Origin: Pseudomonas azerbaijanoccidentalis
Lineage (GTDB): Bacteria; Pseudomonadota; Gammaproteobacteria; Pseudomonadales; Pseudomonadaceae
DNA: 64,000 nucleotides
NCBI RefSeq assembly: GCF_019145495.1
Contig: NZ_JAHSTU010000001.1
Span: forward strand, 1,054,001 to 1,118,000
Reading direction: 5' to 3'
In this document: positions 54,659 to 64,000 of the stretch, one piece after another
Position numbering within the stretch: position 1 is the stretch's first letter
How the letters are laid out: every line of letters starts with the position of its first letter
Position numbers and translations under genes: made by a program
Notes under the pieces: generated by a model
The model's input: only the letters and a program-made list of their open reading frames with translations
Databases searched by the model: none
What the model was told of the DNA's origin: nothing

Positions 54659-55945
54659 TCACCAAAGCGCCACGGTATAACCGACGATCACACGGTTTTC
54701 GTTCATGTCCCGCAGGTAGTTGGCCTTGCTCAAGCCATTACGCCAGCGCAACGAAACACCCTTGAGCGCCCCGGACTGAAACACATAGCCCAGGTCGATA
54801 TCCCGCTCCCACTCACGCCCCTCGCCAGCAAAACCCAGGACTTCAGCCTGATCGCCCTTGGCCCAGCGCGTGGAAAACGTCAGCCCCGGAACCCCCAGCA
54901 CGGCAAAGTCAAAGTCGTAGCGCGCGTGCCAGACCCGCTCGTTGGTCTGGGAGAAGTTGCTCAGTTGGTACTCGGAAAACAGATAAGTGTTGGTTCCGTC
55001 CACATAGGTAAAAGGCGTGTCGCCGTACTGTTCCTGATAACCGCCACCCAGGCTGTGGCCCTTGTAGCTGTAAGCCATTCGCGTACTCAGCGCACGGTTG
55101 TCGACCTTGCCCGCCAGACCTGCGCCTGCCTTGTCCGCGTCGAAGTAGCGGATGTCGGTTTTCAGCGTGCCGCCACCTAGGGCAAAGCTGTTTTTCAGGC
55201 CGACGTAATGCTGCTGATAGATGTCTTCCAGCTGTGCAAAGTGGTAGGTCAGCGTCAGGTTCGGATTGAGTTTGTAATCGCCGCCGACAAAGTTGAACTC
55301 GTCACTTTTGGCCGAGCTTTTGTAAGCGCCGCTCTGGCTCGTCAGGCCCATCTCTTCGTAGTCGGTTGACTCACGCTGCTTGGTCCGGTCGATCTGGCCG
55401 CCGATCAAGGTCAGGTCCTTGATGTCCGCCGATGTCACTTGAGTGCCACGGAAGCTCTGCGGGAACAGTCGGCTGGTGTTCGGTTGCAGGGTTGGCAGGT
55501 CGGGCAGCAGATAACCCGTGCGCAACTCGCTTTTGGCGATACGCATTTTTCCGGTCACGCCCAGCTTGGAATATTCGTCGTGCGCGCGTTTCGCGTAGCT
55601 CGGTTTGCCCGGCTCGGCCTCGTTGTCCCGCGACAGCAAACCAGAGCCGGAGCGGTCGGGGCTGGAGTCGAGTTTCAAGCCGAGCATGCCCACCGCGTCC
55701 ACGCCAAAACCGACCGTGCCTTCGGTGAAACCCGACTTCAGGTTGAGGATGAAACCCTGCGCCCATTCTTCGCGCTTGGATTGCCCGGCATCCTCACGGT
55801 AATCGCGGTTGAAGTAGTAGTTCTTCAGCTCCAGATCGGCCTTGCTGTCCTTGATGAAATCGGCCTGGGCCGGTGCGCTCAGCAGGCCCCCGCCCATCAG
55901 GCTGACACCGGTCATGATCAGGTTCAGATTGCTGTTGTTGCTCAT
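54659..55945 (-). CDS. OprD-family outer-membrane porin
   Basis: A 428-residue precursor with a signal peptide (about 28 residues, AQA-DF). Landmarks: LKNYYFNRDYRED, SGFTEGTVGFGVDAVGMLGLKLD, LFPQSFRGTQVTSADIKDLTL, HFAQLEDIYQQHYVGL and a final strand NRVIVGYTVALW. GGAG precedes the ATG. It lies just upstream of a peptide-type ABC importer on the same strand and near the GntR gene, resembling OpdP-type porin-transporter pairs, so a small peptide or amide-linked amino acid is a likely substrate. Confidence 0.88.
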   Translation of the reverse strand: MSNNSNLNLIMTGVSLMGGGLLSAPAQADFIKDSKADLELKNYYFNRDYREDAGQSKREEWAQGFILNLKSGFTEGTVGFGVDAVGMLGLKLDSSPDRSGSGLLSRDNEAEPGKPSYAKRAHDEYSKLGVTGKMRIAKSELRTGYLLPDLPTLQPNTSRLFPQSFRGTQVTSADIKDLTLIGGQIDRTKQRESTDYEEMGLTSQSGAYKSSAKSDEFNFVGGDYKLNPNLTLTYHFAQLEDIYQQHYVGLKNSFALGGGTLKTDIRYFDADKAGAGLAGKVDNRALSTRMAYSYKGHSLGGGYQEQYGDTPFTYVDGTNTYLFSEYQLSNFSQTNERVWHARYDFDFAVLGVPGLTFSTRWAKGDQAEVLGFAGEGREWERDIDLGYVFQSGALKGVSLRWRNGLSKANYLRDMNENRVIVGYTVALW

Positions 55946-56059
55946 TGCTTGGCTCCTGGCAGTCGTCGTGAGTGAGTTGGTCTTATTGTTTTTCGGACAT
56001 GACTTCCCCCTTCGCGCCGGTTTCGGGACTGGCGCGCGGGGTGCAATCAGGGTGTTAAA

Positions 56060-57697
56060 TCAAACGCTGGCCGGTCGTATTCGATAACCACCGTCAGCGA
56101 GTTTTTCCAGTGGGCTGGCCGCCGCCAGCAACTGGCGCGTGTAGGGGTGCTGCGGATGGTCAAAGACCTGCTCGCGAGCGCCGACTTCCACCACTTCGCC
56201 TTGGTGCATGACTGCTACCCGGTGAGCGATGCGCTCCACAGCTGCCAGGTCATGGGAAATGAACAGGCAGGCAAAGCCGTACTGCGCTTGCAAGCGCTCG
56301 AACAACTCCAGAATCTGCTTCTGGATGGTCATGTCCAAAGCGGATATCGGCTCGTCGGCGATCACCAGTTGCGGGTGTCGCACCAACGCTCGGCCAATGG
56401 CGACTCGCTGGCGCTGGCCACCGGACAATTGATGAGGAAAGCGCTCGACAAACTGCTCGCCAAGGCCCACATCTCGCAACGTCTGCGCGACCCGTTCGCT
56501 GCGCTGGGCGGCATTCATCCCGGGCTCATGACGCAGCGGTTCGGCCAGAATCTCGCCGATTTTCATCCGCGGATTGAGCGACGAATACGGGTCCTGGAAT
56601 ATCATCTGGCATTGCAGACGGTGGGTGCGGTTGGCAGCCTTGAGAATGTCCACACCTTTGAAGCGAATCGCCCCGGCACAGGGTTTGATCAAACCTACCA
56701 GCGAACGGCCAAGGGTGGTTTTGCCCGAGCCACTACCGCCCACCAGCGCCAGGGTTTCTCCCGGTGCAATGGCGAGGCTGGCCGAATGCACCACCCGTTT
56801 GTACTGGCGCTTGCCCCAGAACGAGGGTGGTCCCGGATGCTCGATGCACACCTGATCGACCTCCACCAACGGGCCATTGCTAGCCGGCAACGCCGCCAGT
56901 TCGCCGCGCCGTGGCAACGCCTCCAGCAACTGGCGGGTGTACTCGGCCTTGGGGGCCAGCAGAATGTCGTTGATCGTGCCCTGCTCCACCGACTGGCCGT
57001 GGCGCATCACCACCACTTTGTGGGCATAGCGCGCCACCAGAGACAGGTCATGGCTGATGAACAGAATCGCCGTGCCCTGCTCGCGGGTCAGCTCCAGCAT
57101 CAGCTCGATCACATCCAGTTGAGCCAGGCAATCGAGTGCGGTGGTCGGCTCGTCGGCAATCAACAGGGCCGGGCGCAGCAACATCACCGAGGCCAGCATG
57201 ATCCGTTGGCGCATGCCGCCGGAGAATTGGTGCGGATAGGCTTCCAGGCAACCCTCGGCATCCTTGATGCCGATGCGCCGCAACATGGTCAGGCAGCGTT
57301 CGCGGATCTGCCCGGCATTCAGGTCGGTGTGCAGTTGCAACGCTTCGCTCATTTGCTGGCCGATTTTCAACGCTGGATTGAGCGAAACCATCGGTTCCTG
57401 AAACACCATGCCGATGCTCGCGCCACGGATGGCCCGCAGCCCGGCGGTGTCGAGGGTCACCAGATCGCGGCCCTGGAAATCCAGGCGCCCGCCGCAGACC
57501 TGCATCGGCATCGGCAGTAGGCCGATCGCTGCCCGTGCGGCCATGGTCTTGCCGCTGCCGGATTCACCGACCAGTGCCACGATTTCGCCCGGTGCAACGC
57601 TGAAGCTCAAGTCGTCGACGGCCAACGGCCCATGCTCACCCACGCGGATCTTCAGGTTTTCCACGTTCAACAAAACATTGGTGGCTGACATGCTCAT
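56060..57697 (-). CDS. fused peptide/oligopeptide ABC transporter ATP-binding protein (DppD-DppF type)
   Basis: A 545-residue protein with two complete ABC domains. First: Walker A GESGSGKT (44-51), signature FSGGMRQRI, Walker [13 protein letters not shown]. Second (from about 285): [32 protein letters not shown]. It energises uptake of peptides, nickel or similar ligands at the inner membrane. ATG 57697 overlaps the stop of the permease gene (ATGA). Two-domain fusions of this kind serve asymmetrical Dpp/Opp-like importers. Complete operon: binding protein, two permeases, fused ATPase. Confidence 0.9.
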   Translation of the reverse strand: MSMSATNVLLNVENLKIRVGEHGPLAVDDLSFSVAPGEIVALVGESGSGKTMAARAAIGLLPMPMQVCGGRLDFQGRDLVTLDTAGLRAIRGASIGMVFQEPMVSLNPALKIGQQMSEALQLHTDLNAGQIRERCLTMLRRIGIKDAEGCLEAYPHQFSGGMRQRIMLASVMLLRPALLIADEPTTALDCLAQLDVIELMLELTREQGTAILFISHDLSLVARYAHKVVVMRHGQSVEQGTINDILLAPKAEYTRQLLEALPRRGELAALPASNGPLVEVDQVCIEHPGPPSFWGKRQYKRVVHSASLAIAPGETLALVGGSGSGKTTLGRSLVGLIKPCAGAIRFKGVDILKAANRTHRLQCQMIFQDPYSSLNPRMKIGEILAEPLRHEPGMNAAQRSERVAQTLRDVGLGEQFVERFPHQLSGGQRQRVAIGRALVRHPQLVIADEPISALDMTIQKQILELFERLQAQYGFACLFISHDLAAVERIAHRVAVMHQGEVVEVGAREQVFDHPQHPYTRQLLAAASPLEKLADGGYRIRPASV

Positions 57698-58569
57698 TTC
57701 CTCATCCGCGGGTCGAGACGATCACGCAGTGCATCGCCAAACAGATTGATAGCCAACAGCGCCAGGCAGATGAACAGCCCCGGAAAAATCCCCAGCCAGG
57801 GCGCCGAAGCGATGTACGGACGGCTGCTGGCAAGCATGTTGCCCCAGGTCGCCGCGGGCGGTGGCACGCCCAGGCCAAGGAAGCTCAGAGCACTTTCCGA
57901 CAGCAATGCCCAACCGAACATGCTGGTCGCCAGCACACACAGCGGCGCCAGACAGTTGGGCGCGATATGCCGCAGCATGGTGTACAGCTCCGAGTTGCCA
58001 ATCACCCGCGACGCCTCGATGTATTCCAGCTCGCGCAACGACAGCACCGTGCCACGCACCACCCGCACCACCGACGGCGTGTAGGCAATGCCCAGTGCCA
58101 GGACGATGCCGTATTTGCTGGCACCGATGATCGCCATGATGCCCAGTGCCATCAGGATGCCCGGAAACGCCAGCAACGCATCGTTGAACATCATCAGCAC
58201 ACGATCGGTCCAGCCGCGCAGGTAACCGGCGAGCATGCCGATCAGCGTACCGGCGACCACCGCGACACTGACCGTCAACAGACTGATCCACAGGCTGGTG
58301 CGGGCACCGATCAACAGCCGGCTGAACACATCGCGACCGAATTCGTCGGTGCCCAGCCAATGCAGGGCTGAAGGGCCTTGCAAGCGCGACAGCAGATCGA
58401 TTCGCAGCGGGTCGAACGGTGTCCACACCAGTCCCAGCAACGCCAGGCCAATCAACACAATCAACAACCCGCCACCAACCAGCGCATTGGCCGCTGGCCA
58501 GGCACGACGGCGCTTGGCGGGTGGGCTCGCAGCACCGACGAAAGGCGCCACAGGGATATTCGAACTCAT
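57694..58569 (-). CDS. ABC transporter permease, DppC type
   Basis: A 291-residue inner-membrane permease from ATG 58569 (MSSNIPVAPFVGAA). About six helices and the BPD_transp_1 domain, with EYIEASRVIGNSELYTMLRHIAPN as the EAA coupling loop and GTDEFGRDVFSRLL before it, as in DppC/OppC. It overlaps both neighbours by 4 bases, so the operon is translationally coupled. Confidence 0.9.
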   Translation of the reverse strand: MSSNIPVAPFVGAASPPAKRRRAWPAANALVGGGLLIVLIGLALLGLVWTPFDPLRIDLLSRLQGPSALHWLGTDEFGRDVFSRLLIGARTSLWISLLTVSVAVVAGTLIGMLAGYLRGWTDRVLMMFNDALLAFPGILMALGIMAIIGASKYGIVLALGIAYTPSVVRVVRGTVLSLRELEYIEASRVIGNSELYTMLRHIAPNCLAPLCVLATSMFGWALLSESALSFLGLGVPPPAATWGNMLASSRPYIASAPWLGIFPGLFICLALLAINLFGDALRDRLDPRMRK

Positions 58570-59507
58570 AACTTCACCCTTGGATCGAACAGTGGGTAGA
58601 GCAGATCCACACAAAGGTTGACCAGCACATAGATGAAGGTGATCAGCAGCAGGCAGCCCTGCAGCACCGGATAGTCACGGGCGAAAATCGCATCCACCAT
58701 CAGCCGGCCGATGCCCGGCAGGGTGAACACGGTTTCCAGTACCGCGATGCCGCCCAGCAGGTTGCCGAGGATCAGCCCGACCAGGGTCCAGGTCGGCGCA
58801 AACGCGTTGGGCAAGGCATGCCGCCACAACACCGCGCGTTCGGATAAACCCTTGGCGCGGGCATGGGCGATGTATTCCAGGCGCAACACTTCAATGGTGC
58901 TGGCACGGGCCATTCGGGTAATCGCTCCCAGCTCGACCAGGGTCAGGGTGATGACCGGCAGCACCAGAAAACTCATGGCTTGCCACGGGGCCTGGGCGAA
59001 GCTGACGTAACCCACCACCGGCAGCCAGCCGAGCTTGATGCCGAACGCGTGAAGCAGCAGCAAACCGAGCCAGAAGCTGGGGATCGACAGCAGCAATGTG
59101 GCGGTGGTCACCAGCCCCAGATCCAGCGCGCTGTTCTGTTTCCACGCAGCCACCAGCCCTACCGGCACAGCAATCAGCGTGGCCAGCAAAACCGCCACCA
59201 ACACGATGATCGCACTGACACTGAAACGCTCCAGAATCAGCGGCAACACTGCCTGTTTGGTGCTGATGGAAAAGCCCAGGTCACCGCTAAGGACAGCCTT
59301 GAACCAGATCAGGAACTGGGTCACCAACGAGTGATCCAGCCCCAGATTGCTCCGCATGTCGGCCAGGCTTTGCGGGTCGGCCATGTCGCCGAGCATCAAC
59401 AGCGCCGGGTCACCGGGAATCAGGCGAATCAACGCGAACACCATCACCGAAATCAGCAACAGCGTCGGTATCGCCATCCCGAGTTTTTGCAGGATAAAAC
59501 GCAACAT
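58566..59507 (-). CDS. ABC transporter permease, DppB type
   Basis: A 313-residue permease from ATG 59507 (MLRFILQKLGMAIPTLLLIS); the frame is open for 14 more codons upstream but this start is the family one. FALIRLIPGDPA, the EAA loop LEYIAHARAKGLSERAVLWRHALPNA and FTLPGIGRLMVDAIFARDYPVLQG are DppB/OppB landmarks. It pairs with the DppC-type permease. Confidence 0.9.
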   Translation of the reverse strand: MLRFILQKLGMAIPTLLLISVMVFALIRLIPGDPALLMLGDMADPQSLADMRSNLGLDHSLVTQFLIWFKAVLSGDLGFSISTKQAVLPLILERFSVSAIIVLVAVLLATLIAVPVGLVAAWKQNSALDLGLVTTATLLLSIPSFWLGLLLLHAFGIKLGWLPVVGYVSFAQAPWQAMSFLVLPVITLTLVELGAITRMARASTIEVLRLEYIAHARAKGLSERAVLWRHALPNAFAPTWTLVGLILGNLLGGIAVLETVFTLPGIGRLMVDAIFARDYPVLQGCLLLITFIYVLVNLCVDLLYPLFDPRVKL

Positions 59508-59521
59508 GATCAGACTCCGCG

Positions 59522-61102
59522 TTACTTGGCCGCGAGGCTGACGCCCCACAGTCGCGGCTTGGCCACCGGCCAGGAGTGGTAGCCGCGTACGCTGTCACGC
59601 AACCCACCGATAATGGTGCCGTTGTAGATGATCACCATGGGCGTGTCCTGGATCATCATCCGGTGCAATTGGTCGAACAACGCTTGTCGTTTACCCGTGT
59701 CACGCTCGCGCACCGCCTCACGCAGCAATGCCTGGGCTTGGGGGTTATCCCAGACTTTACGCGGTTCCTTGGTTTTGTCGCCCATCAGCGAATCGAAGCC
59801 CAGTGCCGGGTCCAGCCGAGAGGAATAGGAGAACGACATCATCTGGTAGTTGCCGCTTTGGTAGCGCTCCAGTTGGGTGCCCCACTCCAGGGTTTCCATT
59901 TCGATATTCAGCCCGGTGGCCTGGGCCATGGCCTGGCTCAACACGCCCATGTCGAACATTTGCTGATAGCGTTTGTTGACGATCATCTTGATCGGCTGGC
60001 CGTGATAGCCCGCCTCTTTCAGCAAGCGTTGCGCCTCCTGCGGGTCGTACTTGTATCCCTGTTTTGCCGTGGCATCGTAGAACGCACTGGTTTGCGGGAT
60101 CGCCGAGTTGTTCGGTTCGGACAAGCCATTGGACAGGGCCGTGACCATTTGCCCGTAATCCAGCGAATGGGCGATGGCCTGGCGGATGCGCACGTCCTTG
60201 AGCAGCGGGTCGTTGGTCTGGAACAACAAGCCGCAGATCGCCATGATCGGGCTGACCGACACTTGAATCCCCGGCAACGCCTTGAGCTCCTGGGCATCGC
60301 TGGCGGTGACGTCCGGTAGCAGGTCGATGTTGTTCGACAGCAAGGCTGCCTTGGCCGAAGCCGCATCGGGGATGATCATGAAGCGCACGTTATCGACCAG
60401 TGCCTGCTTCTTGCCGGTAAAACCATCCGGCCCGGCATCGTCACGGGCGCTGTAATCCTTGAAGCGAGCCAACTGTACAAATTGGCCGGGCTTCCAGTCG
60501 GCAAGGGTGAACGGGCCGGTGCCGATCGGTGCCTTCCAGCGTCCGTCCGCCGCCACCGAATCCGGGTGCAAGATACCGCCCCCGCCGCAATCGGGACGGG
60601 CCATGGACGCCAGGAACAAACCGCTAGGCTGATCGAGCTGGAACACCACGGTCAGCGGATCAGGTGTGGTGATGCCGGTGATCTTCGCCCCGCCGCGACC
60701 ATCGAACTCCGCCAGGCAGCGCCACTGTGTTTGCGGGTTGAGGTAGTGCGACCACGTCCATTTGACGTCGGCGGCGGTCAGCGTCGCGCCGTTCTGAAAG
60801 CGCACCCCTTCGCGCAGTTTGAAGGTGTAGGTCAAACCATCGTCGGAAACCTGAACCTCCTTGGCCAGCAGCGGGCCGACCGTGGCGTCCTCACGATGGG
60901 CCACCAGGCCTTCAACAATGTGCAGGATGACGGTATCGGTGTTTTCGTCGCGGTTGACGCCGGGCTCGGTGCTGCGGATGTCGGCATTCAGGCCAACACG
61001 CAAGGTGGTATCGGCCTGGGCCTGTGCAATGACGGCACCGAGCGCGACAACACCGAGCGCTTGCAGGGTGACGCAAAGAGATCTGTTCAGTAAGCGATTC
61101 AC
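59522..61102 (-). CDS. peptide-type ABC transporter substrate-binding protein (SBP_bac_5)
   Basis: A 526-residue periplasmic protein of the DppA/OppA family with a signal peptide (cleaved near AQA-DTT, residue 31). LRVGLNADIRSTEPGVNRD at the mature start, TYTFKLREGVRFQNGATLTAADVKWTWSHY and the late QLHRMMIQDTPMVIIYNG are typical. The GTG start has AAGGAG about 10 bases upstream. First gene of the importer operon. The ligand is unknown; context favours a small peptide or linear amide. Confidence 0.9.
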   Translation of the reverse strand: MNRLLNRSLCVTLQALGVVALGAVIAQAQADTTLRVGLNADIRSTEPGVNRDENTDTVILHIVEGLVAHREDATVGPLLAKEVQVSDDGLTYTFKLREGVRFQNGATLTAADVKWTWSHYLNPQTQWRCLAEFDGRGGAKITGITTPDPLTVVFQLDQPSGLFLASMARPDCGGGGILHPDSVAADGRWKAPIGTGPFTLADWKPGQFVQLARFKDYSARDDAGPDGFTGKKQALVDNVRFMIIPDAASAKAALLSNNIDLLPDVTASDAQELKALPGIQVSVSPIMAICGLLFQTNDPLLKDVRIRQAIAHSLDYGQMVTALSNGLSEPNNSAIPQTSAFYDATAKQGYKYDPQEAQRLLKEAGYHGQPIKMIVNKRYQQMFDMGVLSQAMAQATGLNIEMETLEWGTQLERYQSGNYQMMSFSYSSRLDPALGFDSLMGDKTKEPRKVWDNPQAQALLREAVRERDTGKRQALFDQLHRMMIQDTPMVIIYNGTIIGGLRDSVRGYHSWPVAKPRLWGVSLAAK

Positions 61103-61458
61103 GGGAGAGGTTCTCCTTCGCTGAAAAGTCCGGCCAGGGGCAGAGCCGGCTTCAAGCCTGTGTTTATGTCGTTTTTGTTATGGCCTGACCTTGGTCAGTG
61201 CCGCATGCGATTATGTTTTTTTAAATTCGCACGGACATATTCACAGCATGAAGGCTGCATTGCAATGTTTTTTTAAGCATATAAAAACATTTGTAGTCGT
61301 TTTTAGGGCGCACCAAATCATCGCGCAGGTGGCAGGCTTCGAGATTTCTGGGGTTACTGAGGACGCCATCGCGAGCAGGCTCGCTCCCACAGTTGAAATG
61401 CATTCCAATGTGGGAGCGAGCCTGCTCGCGATGGCGATAGATCAGACGAAATAATGCC
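61103..61458. other. gene-free region with AT-rich promoter area and REPIN
   Basis: These 356 bases hold the promoter of the ABC operon. The part at 61210-61310 is unusually AT-rich (several T and A runs). The REPIN at 61364-61436 fills the right half. Confidence 0.5.
61364..61436. repeat. REPIN (GCGAGC/GCTCGC class)
   Basis: CGCCATCGCGAGCAGGCTCG and its complement flank a short 20-base spacer, giving a nearly perfect 73-base palindrome. Confidence 0.85.
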
Positions 61459-63072
61459 TTACAGGCGGAACCGATCCACTGACTGCGACAACTGCCCCGC
61501 CAGACTCGACAACTCATCTGTCGTCGACGCCGTCTGCCCGATCACTTTGCTGTTGCCTTCGGACATGCCGGCAATCATCTCCACCTGATGGGCGATTTCG
61601 TTGCTGGCCAGGCTTTGTTCGCCGATGGTGCGGCTGATGTCGTTGACCAGTTGCGTGGTGTTCAGCGTGGCTTCAAGGATTTCGCGGATGGCGCGCTCGA
61701 CGTCGGCGGTCACGGCCATGCCTTTGTCGACCTGGGCCACGCCCTCCTCCATGCTGACCACCGCTTCGCGGGTGCTTTGCTGGATGCGCGCGACCATGGT
61801 GGCGATTTCCTGGGTCGAGGCGCTGGTGCGCCCGGCCAGGCTGCGCACCTCATCGGCGACCACGGCAAAACCACGGCCCTGCTCGCCGGCGCGGGCCGCT
61901 TCGATGGCGGCGTTGAGCGCTAGCAGGTTGGTTTGATCGGCGATGCCCTTGATCACCTGGATGATGCTGAAAATCCCTTCGGATTCCTTGTCCAGCGTAC
62001 GAATCACCTGCGCCGACTGCTGCGCCGAACGGGCGATGCCATCCATGTCGTTGACCACTTGATGGATCACCCGCCCACCGTCCTTGGCCAAGGCTTCGGC
62101 CTGATTGGCCATGTCCAGCGCGCGCTCGGCGTGCCGAGTGATTTCCTCGATGCTCGCGGTCATTTCACTGGCGGCAGCGGCCATGGTGCTGGCAGCGGCG
62201 CTTTGCTGCTGACTGCTGCCGGCGACTTCGTGACAACCGTTGCTCAGTTGCACGCTCATGCCGCTGACGCCATGGGCGTTGCTGCGCACCACTTCGATCA
62301 TGCCGCGCAGATCACGCTGCATGGTGGCCAGGCTACGAATCAATCGGCTGGCTTCGTCGTTGCGCTGCGTCTCGACAATCGGTTCGCTCAGGTTGCCATG
62401 GGCGATGCTGTCGGCGATGCGGCTGGCAGTCTGCAGTGGCCCCATGATGCTCACGATTGCCGAGCGACCCAGTGCCAGCAGCAACAACAGGCTGGCAATC
62501 AGCACACCGCCGACGGTCAGGTTGGCGTTGCTGATGGCGTGCGCGGTGCCTTGGCTGGTCTGTTGCGTGTTGCTTTCGATCAGCTCGCTGAGGGCGGCCA
62601 TCTGGTCTTCCAGTTGGCTGAAGGCATTGTTGAAGGCGCCCAGTTCCTTTTGCGCAGCGTCGGGGTTTTCCAGTGCCAGGCTGACAATGCGCTCGGCGGC
62701 ACTGATGTACGTGTCGAGGCTGGGCTTGATCTGGCTCAGCGCGGTTTTCAAGGTGTCATTGACCGGCAGCTTGAGATTCTCCCCGAGCATCTCGCGAAAA
62801 TGCCCGGTGTGCTCCTCCAGGGAATTGCGCACCTCGGCCTGACTACTGGTGCTTTTGCCCAATCCCACCAGCATCGCCGAAAGCACATCGGCGCGCAGGG
62901 CGTCGTGCATCATGTCGGCTTCAAGGTGATTGCGCAGCGCGCTCATGCCGACGTCATTGTCCTGCACCGCTTGCGCCATCTGGCCATTACCCAGGTAACT
63001 GACCAACCCCATGATCAACGCCGTGAGCACACCGGTACCGATCAACAACAGTAAACGCAGTTTTATGGACAC
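61459..63072 (-). CDS. methyl-accepting chemotaxis protein
   Basis: A 537-residue inner-membrane chemoreceptor from a GTG start (MSIKLRLLLLIGTGVL; GAGGAA about 10 bases upstream). First membrane helix about 7-28, a helical periplasmic sensor of about 155 residues (four-helix-bundle like), second helix about 185-207, HAMP 208-260, then the signalling domain with the hairpin tip NLLALNAAIEAARAGEQGRGFAVVADEVRSLA region. No C-terminal CheR-docking pentapeptide is seen. Ligand unknown; it lies next to the ABC importer but is not clearly co-transcribed. Confidence 0.92.
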   Translation of the reverse strand: MSIKLRLLLLIGTGVLTALIMGLVSYLGNGQMAQAVQDNDVGMSALRNHLEADMMHDALRADVLSAMLVGLGKSTSSQAEVRNSLEEHTGHFREMLGENLKLPVNDTLKTALSQIKPSLDTYISAAERIVSLALENPDAAQKELGAFNNAFSQLEDQMAALSELIESNTQQTSQGTAHAISNANLTVGGVLIASLLLLLALGRSAIVSIMGPLQTASRIADSIAHGNLSEPIVETQRNDEASRLIRSLATMQRDLRGMIEVVRSNAHGVSGMSVQLSNGCHEVAGSSQQQSAAASTMAAAASEMTASIEEITRHAERALDMANQAEALAKDGGRVIHQVVNDMDGIARSAQQSAQVIRTLDKESEGIFSIIQVIKGIADQTNLLALNAAIEAARAGEQGRGFAVVADEVRSLAGRTSASTQEIATMVARIQQSTREAVVSMEEGVAQVDKGMAVTADVERAIREILEATLNTTQLVNDISRTIGEQSLASNEIAHQVEMIAGMSEGNSKVIGQTASTTDELSSLAGQLSQSVDRFRL

Positions 63073-63160
63073 TCTGTGGTTCCTCTCTTCGCACGCCCGT
63101 TGATCGACTAAAGTCTGATTGCTGAAAAGGCTATCGACTGATCCGCGTGAGAATTGAAGG

Positions 63161-63835
63161 CTAACCCCGCTGATTCCATTTTTTACGACATGCGGTAGGC
63201 ATCAGGGGTTGGCGCACGGCGCTATGCAGGGACACCACCAGCAAACTGATGACCCCCCCCAGAACGGCGAGCGCCATGTCCTTTTGCGAATCCCATGGGT
63301 CGTTTTGCGCTCCGACAAACGCTTGCGAGGTGTCGTCCCCCAAGTAAGCACCCCCCACCCATTCCACCAATTCGTAAACCGCCGACGTGGACAGCATGAT
63401 GTTCAGGGTCACGAAAAACAGCCAGAAACCGCGCAAGGGCGTGAGCCGCAGCAGCACTTCACGGATGGGATAGACCAACAACAGGCCGTAGCTCAGGTGC
63501 ACCAGACGGTCGTAATGGTTACGGTGCAGGCCAAAGGTTTTGTTGAAACTGAACCCGGTCATGGCTGAACACCAGCGATCGTAAGGCACCAGGGAATAGG
63601 TGAAGTGCGAGCCGAGTTCGTGGACGCACAAGAAGACGAAAACCAGGGTGAGTGATGCGGCCGACAAACGAAACTGCCGATAAACCGCTAGCAGTGTCCC
63701 CACCAGTAACAGCACCAGCAGGTTCTCCAGCGCCCAGTCGACCCGGCTGCGGGGCGAAAAACCCAGTACGGCCACGATGGCCAGCAAGAACAAAAACAGC
63801 GTCAATTCGTATCGCGGGTGTGCCTTGGTCGGCAT
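63161..63835 (-). CDS. YjdF/DUF2238-family inner-membrane protein
   Basis: A 224-residue protein with about six membrane helices from ATG 63835 (MPTKAHPRYELTLFLF), preceded by GAGGA about 9 bases upstream. HELGSHFTYSLVPYD, RNHYDRLVHLSYGLLLVYP, YELVEWVGGAYLGDD and GAQNDPWDSQKDM are hallmark motifs of the YjdF/DUF2238 family. The conserved His, Glu and Asp residues near the membrane suggest a metal site. Function unknown. Confidence 0.87.
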   Translation of the reverse strand: MPTKAHPRYELTLFLFLLAIVAVLGFSPRSRVDWALENLLVLLLVGTLLAVYRQFRLSAASLTLVFVFLCVHELGSHFTYSLVPYDRWCSAMTGFSFNKTFGLHRNHYDRLVHLSYGLLLVYPIREVLLRLTPLRGFWLFFVTLNIMLSTSAVYELVEWVGGAYLGDDTSQAFVGAQNDPWDSQKDMALAVLGGVISLLVVSLHSAVRQPLMPTACRKKWNQRG

Positions 63836-64000
63836 GGCATTGAATCCTCGAAATCCGGCACTTGGTCTCAAAACAGTGACGAACCTTTAACTTCGAGAAA
63901 AACCCGTGGCGCAAGTTCGCTTTTTTCCTTGGCAGCATGCTAGGTTGTACGATGACTGATGAATTAATGTTCGAGTGTCAGTCAGCCCCTACAACAACAA

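Overview
The window looks like the chromosome of a fluorescent-group Pseudomonas. It is GC-rich with dense coding. It carries three OprD-type porins, a FecI/FecR/TonB-receptor siderophore cassette, a malate:quinone oxidoreductase, several LysR/AraC/GlxA/GntR-controlled catabolic clusters, and many copies of the REP/REPIN hairpins typical of that group. This assignment rests on gene content and repeats only. No rRNA, tRNA, CRISPR array, phage or insertion sequence was seen.

Layout. 1-4.3 kb: the tail of an alpha/beta hydrolase, then a glucarate dehydratase plus ACS-family transporter pair facing a LysR regulator. 4.3-10 kb: an SDR / MFS / BKACE operon facing an AraC regulator, followed by an OprD porin. 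The porin and the operon share a 39-bp site made of two half-sites 21 bp apart, so they probably form one regulon. 10.2-17 kb: a secreted protein with a duplicated CAP domain, a GlxA-type regulator, a second LeuC/LeuD-like hydro-lyase, a LysR regulator and a 2-hydroxycarboxylate transporter; together they suggest uptake and isomerisation of a malate-like acid. 17-24 kb: an unusual two-winged-helix regulator with a beta-propeller protein; a MarR regulator with a cysteine-rich tail facing an exported protein, a DUF2024 protein and a Rof-like Rho-binding protein; a divergent SDR/LysR pair; an EamA exporter; and an orphan gene. 25-29 kb: fecI, fecR and a siderophore receptor behind a Fur box. 29-35 kb: a PotF-like binding protein, an amidase, and an array of about ten 134/135-bp REPIN units filling the gap to a second OprD gene. 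35-45 kb: a GST, reverse transsulfuration genes (CBS and a cystathionine lyase), a thioesterase, a DUF2252 protein, a lipoprotein, a nucleotidyltransferase-like protein, a 27-residue membrane ORF, and a type VI Hcp / candidate pore-forming effector / membrane immunity trio. 45-49 kb: mqo and ilvD. 49-61 kb: aldehyde dehydrogenase, omega-aminotransferase, beta-lactamase-fold hydrolase, GntR regulator, OprD porin and a complete peptide-type ABC importer, which reads as one uptake-and-degradation locus. 61-64 kb: a chemoreceptor and a YjdF-like membrane protein.

The recurring logic is a regulator facing a small catabolic operon, often with its own porin or transporter. The most unusual features are the homogenised REPIN array with a covarying stem base pair, the shared AraC-type operator, the Hcp-effector-immunity island, and the amide-hydrolase/aminotransferase/dehydrogenase locus, whose enzyme classes match the nylon-oligomer pathway. 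All substrates are inferred from families and context.
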